Of a stretch of DNA of 64,000 nucleotides, positions 1-9,421 are shown piece by piece (positions within the stretch are counted from its first letter, which is position 1; each line of letters starts with the position of its first letter). The DNA is taken from positions 1 to 64,000 of the forward strand of contig JBEEOW010000019.1 of the NCBI GenBank assembly GCA_041191405.1, given 5' to 3'. This DNA is from JBEEOW01 sp041191405 (GTDB lineage Bacteria; Bacteroidota; Bacteroidia; Cytophagales; UBA9547). The notes beneath the pieces are model-generated. The model saw only the letters and a list, made by a program, of their open reading frames with translations. It did not search any database and was not told the DNA's origin. The position numbers and the translations under genes were made by a program.

Positions 1-507
1 TTTATTGATTTAAAACCTGAATATTTATTGTCGTTTTTAAGTGTGAATTTTATTCAATTCTTAAAACAAAATGATGATATATTTGGATTAGATTCAATAA
101 ATAAAGATGAAAATTTTATAAGAATTTTTACTTTAGCAACAACTCAAGATACAATCAAAAATGCTGCATTTTATTCAATGTTTAAATATATTAAAATGTA
201 TATGCATGATTATCAGTATTCAAATTCAATGATTGAAGTAAATAATGTCAAAAATATAAATTATATTTTCGCCATTTTAAGAAAAACAACTGAAGAAGAA
301 AATGTAGTTCTATTTCATAAGAAAAATAAAATCAAGTATAATCCGCAATCTATACATTGGTCAAACCATTTTATAAATGGAAAATGTAAACCATTTACAA
401 GTCAATATGATTCACTTGAAAATAGGTTAAAGTTAAAATATCATGCAATTTCAAGCTTTAAATCTATAAGTAAAGAGTTATTACCTAAATGTGGAGTTGC
501 TAATTAA
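1..507 (+). CDS. 3' end of an unrecognised protein (partial)
   Basis: The frame is open from the first base, so the gene begins before the window; a TTG at 28 is internal and not a credible start. The visible 168 residues are rich in Asn, Lys, Ile and Phe, with no signal peptide, membrane segment or motif that I recognise. It ends with TAA 140 bases before valS. It has the base composition of its neighbours. Its function cannot be given from this fragment. Confidence 0.7.
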   Translation, partial: FIDLKPEYLLSFLSVNFIQFLKQNDDIFGLDSINKDENFIRIFTLATTQDTIKNAAFYSMFKYIKMYMHDYQYSNSMIEVNNVKNINYIFAILRKTTEEENVVLFHKKNKIKYNPQSIHWSNHFINGKCKPFTSQYDSLENRLKLKYHAISSFKSISKELLPKCGVAN

Positions 508-562
508 TTCAACCCTTACTCAAAATAACCTTCACTGACTTTTAAAGGCATTTTTATTTAAT

Positions 563-570
563 TATATTTG
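563..570 (+). promoter_or_regulatory. Candidate -7 box for valS
   Basis: TATATTTG matches the Bacteroidota TAnnTTTG element and lies in the 140-base gap before valS. No TTG is found at the expected -33 position, so this is a partial match. Confidence 0.35.
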
Positions 571-647
571 TAGTTCATTTATATTAATTTTAAAGAATAA
601 ATACAAGCTATTTATTCTTAATAACTAATTATTAATTACCTACAAGT

Positions 648-3257
648 ATGTCAATATCAAAAACTTACGAGCCTTTAGAGATAGAAAGAAAATGGTACAG
701 CTATTGGTTAGAGCAAAAATTCTTTGCATCTAAACCAAATCCTGACAAAGAGCCATATTCAATTGTTATTCCTCCTCCAAACGTAACTGGTGTGTTGCAC
801 ATGGGGCACATGCTTAACAATACTATCCAAGATGTATTGATTCGTAAGGCTCGTATGGAAGGTAAAGAAGCTTGTTGGGTTCCTGGTACTGACCACGCAT
901 CTATTGCTACTGAAGCAAAAGTGGTGGCTATGTTAAAAGAAAAAGGCATTAACAAAAGCGACTTAACTCGTGAAGAATTTTTAGCACATGCTTGGGAATG
1001 GAAAGAAAAATACGGTGGTATTATTCTTGAACAATTAAAAAAATTAGGTGCTTCTTGTGATTGGGATAGAACCCGTTTTACTATGGAAGAACCACTTTCA
1101 GAGGCTGTTATTGGTGTTTTTGTTGATTTATACAATAAAGGAAATATTTACAGAGGTATCAGAATGGTAAACTGGGATCCAGCAAGCCAAACTGCATTAT
1201 CTGACGAAGAAGTAATTTTTAAAGAAGTAAATTCAAAATTATATTATGTGAAATATAATATTGAAGGTTCTGAAAAACAATTAATTATTGCAACTACTCG
1301 TCCGGAAACTATACTTGGCGATACTGCAATTTGTGTAAATCCAAATGATGAAAGATACCAACATTTGATTGGTAAAAAAGCAATTGTACCTTTTGTTAAT
1401 CGCCCAATACCAATTATTGCGGATGAGTATGTGGATATAGAATTTGGTACAGGTTGTTTAAAAGTTACTCCTGCACACGATTTAAATGACTATCAATTAG
1501 GTATTAAACATAACTTACCTGTAATTGATATTTTAAATCCGAATGGAACATTAAGTGAAGCTGCACAATATTTTGTTGGAGAGGATAGATTTATTGTTCG
1601 TAAAAAAATTGCTAAAGAACTTGAAGCATTAGGTTTACTTGAAAAAGTAGAAGATATTAAAAATAATGTTGGTTTTTCTGAACGTACCGATGCTGTAATT
1701 GAGCCTCGTATTTCTATGCAATGGTTCCTGAAAATGGAAGACATTAGCAAACCTGCATTAGAAAATGTAATGAATGATACCATTCAATTACATCCTCCAA
1801 AATTCAAGAATATGTATAAATCTTGGATGGAAAATGTAAGAGATTGGTGTATTTCTCGTCAGTTGTGGTGGGGACAACAAATTCCTGCATTCTATTTACC
1901 AAATGGCGAGTTTGTAGTAGCTGAAACCAAAGAAAAAGCACTTGCATTAGCCCAAGCTAAAAATGCAAGTTATACAATGGCTGATTTACGTCAAGACGAA
2001 GATGTGTTAGATACATGGTTCTCGTCGTGGTTGTGGCCAATTTCGGTATTTGATGGTTTTAAAGACCCAAATAATGCTGACATAAACTATTATTACCCAA
2101 CAAATGCATTGGTTACTGCACCTGAAATTTTGTTTTTCTGGGTTGCACGTATGATTATTGCAGGTTACGAATATAGGGGAGAGTTGCCATTTAAACATGT
2201 GTATTTGACTGGTATTGTGAGAGATAAGTTAGGACGTAAAATGTCTAAATCTCTTGGTAACTCTCCAGATCCATTACAATTGATTGAGAAATACGGTGCT
2301 GATGGTGTGCGTGTAGGTATGTTATTGAGTTCGCCAGCTGGAAATGATTTATTGTACGATGATAAATTGTGTGAGCAAGGTAGAAACTTTAACAACAAAA
2401 TTTGGAACGCATTCCGTTTGGTAAAAGGTTGGGCAATTGATGGAAATTTAGCAAATCCAAACCAAATTGCCATTGAATGGTTTGAAGCTAAATACAACCA
2501 AGCTTTGGTTGAGTTAGAAGATCATTTTGCACAATTCCGTATGTCGGATGCATTAATGACATTGTATAAATTGGTTTGGGATGATTTCTGTTCGTTTTAT
2601 TTGGAAATGATTAAACCAGGTTACGAACTACCAATTGATGCTGCAACATATAAAGCAACAATCCATTTCTTTGAGAAAATAGTAAAATTAGCGCATCCAT
2701 TTATGCCATTTATTACCGAAGAAATTTGGCATGAATTAGCTGAAAGAACTGAAAAAGATTGTATTGTAGTTGCTGAATGGCCAAAACCATCAACAATTGA
2801 TACAAACTTAATTAAAAATGCAGAGCAAATATTTGAAGTAATAAGTGGCGTTAGAAATATTAGAAATAGTAAGCAAATTCCACCAAAACAAAGTTTAGTT
2901 TTAAATATTAAAACTAACAACCAAGCTTTATATACTCAATTTGAGGCTATTATCATTAAATTGGCAAATATTGAAACCATTACATTTGTTACAGAGAAAA
3001 CAGAAGGTTCTGTTGCGTATGTAGTAAAAAGTGATGAGTTTTTTGTTCCATTGTCAGGTTTAATTGATGCTGATGCTGAAAGAGAAAAATTGGTAAAAGA
3101 ACTTGAATACACCAAAGGATTTTTAATTTCAGTAGAGAAAAAGCTTTCAAATGAAAAATTTGTAGCAAATGCTAAAGAAAATGTAATAGCAGCCGAACGT
3201 CAAAAACTTGCTGATGCCAAAGCTAGAATTGAAACTTTGGAGAAAAGTTTAGCATAA
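648..3257 (+). CDS. valS: Valine--tRNA ligase
   Basis: Class I aminoacyl-tRNA synthetase that charges tRNA-Val in the cytoplasm. The HIGH signature reads HMGH at residues 51-54, inside PPPNVTGVLHMGH, and KMSKS is at 531-535. The central part (about 200-340) is the CP1 editing domain that removes mischarged threonine. The C-terminus (about 805-869) is a charged, heptad-like arm typical of ValRS, which separates it from IleRS and LeuRS. At 869 residues it has the family's normal length. It stands alone with its own candidate promoter box and a terminator just after the stop, so it is probably monocistronic. Confidence 0.97.
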   Translation: MSISKTYEPLEIERKWYSYWLEQKFFASKPNPDKEPYSIVIPPPNVTGVLHMGHMLNNTIQDVLIRKARMEGKEACWVPGTDHASIATEAKVVAMLKEKGINKSDLTREEFLAHAWEWKEKYGGIILEQLKKLGASCDWDRTRFTMEEPLSEAVIGVFVDLYNKGNIYRGIRMVNWDPASQTALSDEEVIFKEVNSKLYYVKYNIEGSEKQLIIATTRPETILGDTAICVNPNDERYQHLIGKKAIVPFVNRPIPIIADEYVDIEFGTGCLKVTPAHDLNDYQLGIKHNLPVIDILNPNGTLSEAAQYFVGEDRFIVRKKIAKELEALGLLEKVEDIKNNVGFSERTDAVIEPRISMQWFLKMEDISKPALENVMNDTIQLHPPKFKNMYKSWMENVRDWCISRQLWWGQQIPAFYLPNGEFVVAETKEKALALAQAKNASYTMADLRQDEDVLDTWFSSWLWPISVFDGFKDPNNADINYYYPTNALVTAPEILFFWVARMIIAGYEYRGELPFKHVYLTGIVRDKLGRKMSKSLGNSPDPLQLIEKYGADGVRVGMLLSSPAGNDLLYDDKLCEQGRNFNNKIWNAFRLVKGWAIDGNLANPNQIAIEWFEAKYNQALVELEDHFAQFRMSDALMTLYKLVWDDFCSFYLEMIKPGYELPIDAATYKATIHFFEKIVKLAHPFMPFITEEIWHELAERTEKDCIVVAEWPKPSTIDTNLIKNAEQIFEVISGVRNIRNSKQIPPKQSLVLNIKTNNQALYTQFEAIIIKLANIETITFVTEKTEGSVAYVVKSDEFFVPLSGLIDADAEREKLVKELEYTKGFLISVEKKLSNEKFVANAKENVIAAERQKLADAKARIETLEKSLA

Positions 3258-3273
3258 TAATTTTTATTCAATA

Positions 3274-3303
3274 AACGCCTCAATATGCAAATATTGGGGC
3301 GTT
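3274..3303 (+). terminator. Terminator after valS
   Basis: A 13-base arm at 3274-3286 pairs with 3291-3303 with one mismatch or wobble, around a GCAA loop. It starts 17 bases after the valS stop. The following tract is AT-rich rather than pure T. Confidence 0.65.
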
Positions 3304-3319
3304 AAATTTAACTTACAAA

Positions 3320-3901
3320 ATGAAAATTTATACTCTGTTATTACTAAGTTACTTTTTTGCTTTTAAAGCATTTTCTCAAAATTCTTTGCCTATAATCAAT
3401 GAAGTTAAAATAGGATTGAATCCATTAGATACTTTACGATTTGACGAAATTACAGCTTGTAATATAAATTATGATCAAAGAACAAAAAGAAAAACCCATA
3501 ATCAAACAAGTCAAAATGTAAATGATTATAAGTTGAATTTTGGATATGCAAATTCATTTAAAAATGTTGATAGTTCTTTATTTAAGCAGATTGTAACAAT
3601 TTTTTCAGATACAAACACTTATGGTAATAATTATGCTGATTGCTTTGAACCACGATTTGTACTTCAATTTAAGCTAAAAGATGAAGAAAAGTTCAGAATT
3701 ATAATTTGTCAAGGTTGTAGATATTTAAACAGTAGTGTACCAATTCCTGCTGCTTATTTAAAATATTATGATAATCAGTATGAAGAAAATGGAACAAATG
3801 TAATTTGGAGAAGATATTTAAAAGGGTTTAGTGAAGAAGGTGCGCTTAAAATCAATAATTTATGCAAAGCTATTGGTTTAAGTTATTGCAGTAATGATTG
3901 A
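3320..3901 (+). CDS. Secreted protein of unknown function
   Basis: 193 residues with a clear signal peptide (MKIYTLLLLSYFFAFKAFSQ) followed by a mature part with several Cys, including CQGC near residue 136. I see no T9SS C-terminal domain and no catalytic motif that I recognise. It follows the valS terminator and is convergent with the symporter gene, so it is probably transcribed alone. It is likely periplasmic or outer-membrane associated; nothing more specific can be supported. Confidence 0.75.
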   Translation: MKIYTLLLLSYFFAFKAFSQNSLPIINEVKIGLNPLDTLRFDEITACNINYDQRTKRKTHNQTSQNVNDYKLNFGYANSFKNVDSSLFKQIVTIFSDTNTYGNNYADCFEPRFVLQFKLKDEEKFRIIICQGCRYLNSSVPIPAAYLKYYDNQYEENGTNVIWRRYLKGFSEEGALKINNLCKAIGLSYCSND

Positions 3902-3971
3902 ATTTTTATATTTTAATGTTACTTGTTAATCAAGTTTATCAATACTTTTTTTAAAATGAACTCTTGAATAA

Positions 3972-5432
3972 TTAATTTAAATCTTTCAACTTTTTCCTCA
4001 CCAACCATAAACCAATAAATGTAATTATCCCATTTACCAAAAGCAATTCATATCCAAACTGATAGCCATTAAATATCTCTTTTGAATAAGTATTTAAGGT
4101 ATAGCAAATTGCAGGACTTATCACACAAATATATGGTACTAATTTATCGTTCACTTTGTAATTTGTAAACAAACTAAACGAATACAATCCTAGTAATGGT
4201 CCATAAGTTAATGCAGCTATACCTAAAACTGCGTAGATTAATGATGTTTCGTTGAGTTCTTTAAATATTAAAATTACAATTAAAAATATTACTGAAAAAC
4301 CAATGTGAACAAATAATTTCTGACGTTGTTTTTGTGCTTCATCTTTTTTGTCGAAATGTAAAAAATCTATACAAAACGAAGTCGTCAATGCTGCCAAAGC
4401 CGAATCTGCACTTGCATAACTTGAAGCTATAATTCCCAATAAAAAGAAAATTCCTGCAAATTTCCCAAATTCATTTAAAGCCAATAAAGGAAATAAATCA
4501 TCTGATGATGAGGGGATTGCAATATTTTTAAATGCTGCAAATTTGTATAATAATACACCGAGTGTTAAAAATAAAAATGTAACTATAGTCATAATTACTG
4601 TAAACCAAAGCATGTTTTTTTGTGCTTCGCCAATGTTTTTGCAAGTTAAATTTTTCTGCATTAAATCTTGGTCTAAACCAGTCATGGCAATGGCCAAAAA
4701 TGCACCTCCAATAAATTGTTTTGGGAAAAATAGTTTAGAGTTAGCATCTTCAAAATGGAAAATTTGTGTCATTGAATCACTTCTAAACATTTCAAAAAAT
4801 GACTGTAAATCAAGATGTAAAGTATTTGAAATAGTAATTACACAAATTATTACAGAACTTATTAAAAAGATAGTTTGAAATGAATCTGTCCAGACTATAG
4901 TTTTGATTCCTCCTTTAAATGTGTAAACCCAAATTAATAAAATTGTAATTGTAACTGTTGCCCAAAATGGTACTCCAAATCCTTGAAATAGAAATATTTG
5001 TAACACATTTGCAGCCAAATATAATCTCAAAGATGAACCAATTGTTCTTGAAATTAAGAAAATAAATGCACCAGTTTTATAACTCCAATAGCCTAATCTA
5101 TCTTGTAAATAAGTGTATATTGATACCAAATTTAATCTGTAATACAATGGCATTAAAACAGTTGCAATAATTGCATATCCAACCAAATACCCTAAAACAA
5201 CCTGAAAATAGGCAAAACCAACACCTGCTTTTCCTACATCTCCTGGAACTGAAATAAAAGTAACTCCACTTAATGATGTTCCAATCATACCAAAAGCAAC
5301 CAAATACCAAGGCGATTGCTTATTTCCTGTAAAAAAAGCATCACTATCTGCACCTTTTGAAGTGATAAAGGATATGGTAATCAGAGCAATAAAGTATATT
5401 ACAATTACAGAGAAAATTAAAGTTGGTGTCAT
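3972..5432 (-). CDS. Sodium:solute symporter, SSS (SLC5) family
   Basis: 486 residues, mostly hydrophobic, consistent with about 13 membrane helices. The N-terminal stretch (a SKGADSDAFFTGNK-type loop, then TSLSGVTFISVPG) is typical of SSS transporters, where the first core helix carries part of the sodium and substrate site. SSS proteins move sugars, amino acids, nucleosides or organic anions with Na+ across the inner membrane; the substrate cannot be read here. The gene is divergent from clpS. A TAACTTTG box on the minus strand at 5463-5470 could be its -7 element. No sensor domain is fused to it. Confidence 0.9.
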   Translation of the reverse strand: MTPTLIFSVIVIYFIALITISFITSKGADSDAFFTGNKQSPWYLVAFGMIGTSLSGVTFISVPGDVGKAGVGFAYFQVVLGYLVGYAIIATVLMPLYYRLNLVSIYTYLQDRLGYWSYKTGAFIFLISRTIGSSLRLYLAANVLQIFLFQGFGVPFWATVTITILLIWVYTFKGGIKTIVWTDSFQTIFLISSVIICVITISNTLHLDLQSFFEMFRSDSMTQIFHFEDANSKLFFPKQFIGGAFLAIAMTGLDQDLMQKNLTCKNIGEAQKNMLWFTVIMTIVTFLFLTLGVLLYKFAAFKNIAIPSSSDDLFPLLALNEFGKFAGIFFLLGIIASSYASADSALAALTTSFCIDFLHFDKKDEAQKQRQKLFVHIGFSVIFLIVILIFKELNETSLIYAVLGIAALTYGPLLGLYSFSLFTNYKVNDKLVPYICVISPAICYTLNTYSKEIFNGYQFGYELLLVNGIITFIGLWLVRKKLKDLN

Positions 5433-5524
5433 TTTGAGTTAATTTTAATATCATTAAGAACCCAAAGTTATACTTTGCAGAGATAAATGCATCATTTTTA
5501 GTACTGAAAAACATGATTTTTATA

Positions 5525-5532
5525 TATATTTG
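5525..5532 (+). promoter_or_regulatory. Candidate -7 box for clpS-recR
   Basis: TATATTTG lies 24 bases before the clpS start in the divergent spacer. No clear -33 TTG. Confidence 0.4.
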
Positions 5533-5556
5533 TAAAACGGCTTAAAAAAATCAAAT

Positions 5557-5829
5557 ATGTCATATCAATTAGAAGAAGAAGCAGTAATTGAAGCAATTGA
5601 TACAACCACCTATAAATTAGTGGTTTTGAATGATGAAGTAAACTCCTTTGATTTTGTAATTGAAACATTAATTAAAGTTTGCAAACACACAGCCGAACAA
5701 GCTGAACAATGTACTATGATTATACATTACAAAGGTAAATGTGTAGTTAAAGTTGGTGATTATGAAACATTAGCATCTATGTGTACCGCTATTACAGATA
5801 GAGGAATTGGTGCTGAAATTTCGAACTAA
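5557..5829 (+). CDS. clpS: ClpS, ATP-dependent Clp protease adaptor
   Basis: ClpS binds N-degron substrates and hands them to ClpAP or ClpCP in the cytoplasm. The 90-residue protein has the expected core: LVVLNDEVNSFDFV at 21-34 with the Asn-Asp pair at 25-26 that contacts the substrate N-terminus, and MIIHYKGKCVV with His57 in the position of the conserved binding-pocket His. A short variable N-terminal tail is normal. It is first in a row with recR (68-base gap) and a glycosyltransferase, which looks like shared transcription rather than shared function. Confidence 0.92.
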   Translation: MSYQLEEEAVIEAIDTTTYKLVVLNDEVNSFDFVIETLIKVCKHTAEQAEQCTMIIHYKGKCVVKVGDYETLASMCTAITDRGIGAEISN

Positions 5830-5897
5830 AATAAGGATATTTTAATTATCTAAACGCTGAAGCAACATACCAACGCAGTACTTATTATTAAAATAAA

Positions 5898-6503
5898 ATG
5901 CAGTTTCCTTCCAAATTAGTTGAAGAAGCAGTAAATGAAATTGCCAAACTCCCCGGTATTGGCAAAAAGTCAGCTTTAAGAGTGGCTTTACATTTATTGA
6001 AATCTGATACACAGCGTACTATTTCATTAGCCGATTCATTACTTAAACTCAGAACAGAAGTTAAGTTTTGCAAAAAATGCCATAATATTTCAGATGATGA
6101 TATTTGTGGGGTTTGCAATTCTTTGAAAAGAGATGTATCTGTAGTTTGTATTGTTGAAGATACCAAAGATGTAATGGCAATTGAAAATACAGGACAATAT
6201 TTTGGTTTATACCATGTATTGGGTGGCTGTATATCGCCAGTGGAAGGAATTGGACCTGCTGAGTTAAACATCGAATCTTTACTAAAAAGAGTAGCTGAAG
6301 GTGAAATAAAAGAAGTAATTCTTGCGTTATCACCTACGATGGAAGGCGACACAACTAGTTTTTATTTAACCAAAAAACTACAAGCTTACTCGTTAAAAAT
6401 GACCAGTATAGCTCGTGGAGTACCTTTTGGTGGGGAATTAGAATATGCCGACGAAATTACACTTGGAAGAAGTATTCTTTCACGTACTGCTTACGAGTTT
6501 TAG
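5898..6503 (+). CDS. recR: Recombination protein RecR
   Basis: RecR acts with RecO (and RecF) to load RecA at single-strand gaps. The 201 residues show the family order: helix-hairpin-helix LPGIGKKSA at 18-26, a four-Cys zinc finger (Cys58, Cys61, Cys70, Cys73), then a Toprim domain from about residue 80 with the ALSPTMEGDTT segment, and the C-terminal ARGVPFGGELEYAD stretch. Length is normal. The gene for the next protein begins 17 bases after its stop, so the two are probably co-transcribed. Confidence 0.96.
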   Translation: MQFPSKLVEEAVNEIAKLPGIGKKSALRVALHLLKSDTQRTISLADSLLKLRTEVKFCKKCHNISDDDICGVCNSLKRDVSVVCIVEDTKDVMAIENTGQYFGLYHVLGGCISPVEGIGPAELNIESLLKRVAEGEIKEVILALSPTMEGDTTSFYLTKKLQAYSLKMTSIARGVPFGGELEYADEITLGRSILSRTAYEF

Positions 6504-6520
6504 ACCAAATATCCTTCTTT

Positions 6521-8476
6521 TTGAAAAAGTTATCAGTTATAATAGTTAATTACAATGTGTGCCATTTTTTGGAACAGGCGTTACTTTCTGTCCGAAAAGC
6601 TGCACAATTTGTTGATACAGAAATTATTGTAGTTGATAATAACTCTGCTGATAAATCAGTGGAGATGGTAAAAGAGAAATTCCCAGAAGTAATTTTAGTT
6701 GATCATAAAATCAACGCTGGATTTTCAAAAGCAAATAATATTGGTATTCGCATGTCAAAAGGCGAATATGTACTTTTATTAAACCCTGATACTGTTGTAG
6801 AGGAACAAACATTCAAAAAATGTTGTGATTTTATGGATGCTCATCCACAGGCTGGTGGGTTAGGGGTTAAAATGTTAGATGGTAAAGGTGTATTTTTGCC
6901 TGAATCAAAAAGAGGATTGCCAACACCTTGGGTGGCTTTCAGTAAAGTATTTGGCTTAGCTGCATTATTTCCCAAAACAAAACTTTTTGGTGGCTATCAT
7001 TTAGGATATCTAGATAATAATCAAATACATGAAGTAGAAATTTTATCAGGTGCATATATGCTTATGCGTAAAACTGCATTAGATAAAGTTGGTTTATTAG
7101 ATGAAGAATATTTTATGTATGGCGAAGATATTGACTTGTCGTACAGAATTATAAAAGGAGGCTACAAAAACTATTACTTCCCAGAAACAAGAATTATTCA
7201 TTACAAAGGTGAAAGTACAAAACGAACAAGTATTAACTATGTGTTTGTTTTTTATAGAGCAATGATCATTTTTGCTCGAAATCACTTTAATTCATCCAAT
7301 GCAGGTTTATTTTCATTTTTAATCAATTTTGCAATTTATATTCGAGCATCTATTGATGTAATTTCAAGATTTGTTTCAAGAGCTTGGCAACCAGTACTTG
7401 ATGTACTTTTTTTATATTATGGAATTGGAGAAATAAAAAGTTATTGGGAGATAAATCATAAACATACACTAGGGTTTATTCCTAATGATTTTATGACTGT
7501 TGTTGTTCCTGTTTATATTTTTATTTGGATAACATCAATATACTTTAGTGGGGGGTATGATAAACCTTTTAAAGTATTAAAGACTATAAGAGGAGTTATA
7601 GTAGGAACAATAATCATTTCATCGATAACTAATTTTGTAGATGTATATCGCTATTCCAAAGCTTTGATTCTTTTGGGTGGATTTTACACTGCAAGTTTGT
7701 TTATAATTTCAAGATGGGTATTCCATTTTATTAAATATGGAAATGTTAAACTTGGAGAAAATATTGACAAAAAAGTTGTTCTAGTTGGGGATTTTGAAGA
7801 ATCAAATAGAGTTATCAATTTGATAAAACAATCAAATCAGAAATTAAATATTATAGGATTTGTTGCTATAAATGATGTTAACAAAACAAATCCATTGTTT
7901 TTGGGGGTAATTGATAGATTATCCGAAATTGTTCAAATATATAATGCAAATGAACTTATTTTTTGTTCTAAAGATATTGCAGCGCATCAAATTATAGAGT
8001 TAATGACTCAATTTGATAGTAATAAAATTGATTTTAAAATTGTACCTGATAATACCAATTTTGTAATTGGAAGTAATTCAAAAGATAGTCAAGGTGATTT
8101 ATACACAATCGATATTCAATTGCATCTTTTTGAAAGAAATAGTTTAAGGAGTAAAAGACTTTTGGATGTGATTATGTCATTATTGTTTTTATTAATGATT
8201 CCATTAATGCTATTTATAGTAAATAAACCTTTGAGTTTTATTAAAAATATATTTTCAGTTTTATTTAATATAAAAACTTGGGTTGGTTTAACAACTAAAG
8301 AACAATTTGGTAATAATAAAAAGTATATCAAAGCAGGAGTTGTTTCACCCACAAGTGGTTTAAAAATAGACCTTAATGATGTAAATACAGTGAAAAGGTT
8401 AGAACTTTTGTATGCTAAAAATTATGAGACTGGAATTGATTTAGATATAATTTTTAGGAACATTAAATTACTTTAA
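6521..8476 (+). CDS. Glycosyltransferase family 2 fused to a degenerate sugar-phosphotransferase-like region
   Basis: Residues 1-270 are a GT-A family 2 glycosyltransferase: LSVIIVNYN at the N-terminus, VVDNNS at 38-42, the donor-site NPD at 88-90, and GEDIDLSYRI later, as in rhamnosyltransferase-like enzymes. From about 319 come several membrane helices, a Rossmann-like stretch (KKVVLVGDF near 417), and SKRLLDVIMSLLFLLMIP near 543, which resembles the membrane entry of polyprenyl-phosphate sugar transferases. The catalytic core of that family is not visible; only a tail like YAKNYETGIDLDII remains. I infer an envelope-polysaccharide enzyme in the inner membrane. TTG at 6521 is used as start because the GT2 fold begins there directly. 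No ATG fits. Confidence 0.85.
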   Translation: MKKLSVIIVNYNVCHFLEQALLSVRKAAQFVDTEIIVVDNNSADKSVEMVKEKFPEVILVDHKINAGFSKANNIGIRMSKGEYVLLLNPDTVVEEQTFKKCCDFMDAHPQAGGLGVKMLDGKGVFLPESKRGLPTPWVAFSKVFGLAALFPKTKLFGGYHLGYLDNNQIHEVEILSGAYMLMRKTALDKVGLLDEEYFMYGEDIDLSYRIIKGGYKNYYFPETRIIHYKGESTKRTSINYVFVFYRAMIIFARNHFNSSNAGLFSFLINFAIYIRASIDVISRFVSRAWQPVLDVLFLYYGIGEIKSYWEINHKHTLGFIPNDFMTVVVPVYIFIWITSIYFSGGYDKPFKVLKTIRGVIVGTIIISSITNFVDVYRYSKALILLGGFYTASLFIISRWVFHFIKYGNVKLGENIDKKVVLVGDFEESNRVINLIKQSNQKLNIIGFVAINDVNKTNPLFLGVIDRLSEIVQIYNANELIFCSKDIAAHQIIELMTQFDSNKIDFKIVPDNTNFVIGSNSKDSQGDLYTIDIQLHLFERNSLRSKRLLDVIMSLLFLLMIPLMLFIVNKPLSFIKNIFSVLFNIKTWVGLTTKEQFGNNKKYIKAGVVSPTSGLKIDLNDVNTVKRLELLYAKNYETGIDLDIIFRNIKLL

Positions 8477-8562
8477 ATTTATTTTTAAAGGGAATTAGAA
8501 AAGTGATAATTGAGTTTTTCAATTTTTTTTAAAATAATTAAAAATATATATTTACTTAAGTG

Positions 8563-8592
8563 TTGCATATCTCAAATAAATCACCATATTTG
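8563..8592 (+). promoter_or_regulatory. Candidate promoter of the cold-shock gene
   Basis: TTG at 8563-8565, a 19-base spacer, then CATATTTG at 8585-8592, one base off TAnnTTTG. It lies 25 bases before the ATG at 8618, which supports that start over a longer reading frame beginning at 8510. Confidence 0.55.
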
Positions 8593-8617
8593 TATAAATT
8601 ATTACAAAATTATTATA

Positions 8618-8809
8618 ATGAACAACGGTACAGTAAAGTTCTTTAATGATTCAAAAGGTTTTGGATTTATTAAAGATGAAAAATCAGGAAACGAATATTT
8701 CGTTCACGTTTCAGGTTTGGTTGATGAAATCAGAGAAAATGACGAAGTTACGTTCGAACTACGTGAAGGTAGAAAAGGACTTAATGCAGTAAATGTTAAA
8801 CTAGTTTAG
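8618..8809 (+). CDS. Cold-shock domain protein (CspA family)
   Basis: A 63-residue single OB-fold nucleic-acid chaperone. RNP1 reads KGFGFI at 13-18 and RNP2 YFVHV at 27-31. The frame is open further upstream to 8510, but the ATG at 8618 gives the standard MNNGTVKFFN start and lies just after a promoter-like match, so the longer version is rejected. It is monocistronic and ends in a strong terminator. Family members destabilise RNA structure; whether this one is cold-induced cannot be read from the sequence. Confidence 0.95.
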   Translation: MNNGTVKFFNDSKGFGFIKDEKSGNEYFVHVSGLVDEIRENDEVTFELREGRKGLNAVNVKLV

Positions 8810-8838
8810 TTTATCCATATATCTCATCAAGATTCAAA

Positions 8839-8870
8839 AAGCCTTGTGTTTTACAACACAAGGCTTTTTT
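8839..8870 (+). terminator. Strong intrinsic terminator
   Basis: A perfect 12-bp stem (8839-8850 with 8855-8866), TTAC loop, followed by a T-run. It serves the cold-shock gene. Confidence 0.92.
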
Positions 8871-8905
8871 GCTTTTAGATATTTTTGAAATTACTTTAAA
8901 GTAAT

Positions 8906-9337
8906 TTACTTTTTAACACTTTTTGGTAAAAACACAATTTTCATTGTAATTTCAGTTGAAACAAGAGTTATTGTATCTTTTGCAACTGAGTAATTACGTA
9001 ATTCTAATACGCCCTTACGAATGATTTTATCTAATGGAGTATATGGAGTGTTTTTAGTGCAAGTATGTCCAGCAAATACACTTATTGTATTGTTAGGTTC
9101 TAATTGATATTCTATTGAACAATCGTTTTCATCCATAAAGAAATATAAAACTTTTTGTTCCCAATATAATCGATAATCTTCTTTACTTACATCAGTTTTA
9201 GAGCCAGTACCATCATTGTTTGTATAGGAGATAACCTTGTATTCATTTTTTATAAATGGATTATCATTAACCAAATTTGAACTTGTTAGTATAAATACGG
9301 TAATTACTGAACTTAATATTCTTAAAATATTCTTCAT
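8906..9337 (-). CDS. Secreted protein of unknown function
   Basis: 143 residues beginning with a hydrophobic export signal (MKNILRILSSVITVFILTSS). The mature part is short and polar with two Cys (in DENDCSIEY and GHTCTKN) that could form a disulfide. No family recognised; small size and beta-prone composition suggest a periplasmic or surface lipocalin-like fold, but this is only an impression. It is separated from the upstream minus-strand genes by a strong terminator, so it has its own transcript. Confidence 0.7.
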   Translation of the reverse strand: MKNILRILSSVITVFILTSSNLVNDNPFIKNEYKVISYTNNDGTGSKTDVSKEDYRLYWEQKVLYFFMDENDCSIEYQLEPNNTISVFAGHTCTKNTPYTPLDKIIRKGVLELRNYSVAKDTITLVSTEITMKIVFLPKSVKK

Positions 9338-9381
9338 AATTCGAATTGTTTTTATATAATTTTTATATTGAATACGAAAAT

Positions 9382-9421
9382 AAAAAAGCCTAAACTAACA
9401 ACATTTAGTTTAGGCTTTTTT
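9382..9421 (-). terminator. Bidirectional terminator
   Basis: A 17-bp perfect stem (9382-9398 with 9405-9421) with loop CAACAT and A/T flanks on both sides. It overlaps the last base of the 65-residue ORF and ends that minus-strand unit. Confidence 0.88.

Noticed and set aside
701..1135. Minus-strand ORF inside valS (and similar ones in gyrA, alaS and nuoL)
   Set aside because: They lie entirely within strongly supported genes in another frame, have no recognisable motifs and no start or promoter signals.
8510..8617. Longer N-terminus for the cold-shock protein
   Set aside because: The added residues are not part of the cold-shock fold, and the promoter-like match at 8563-8592 lies inside them.
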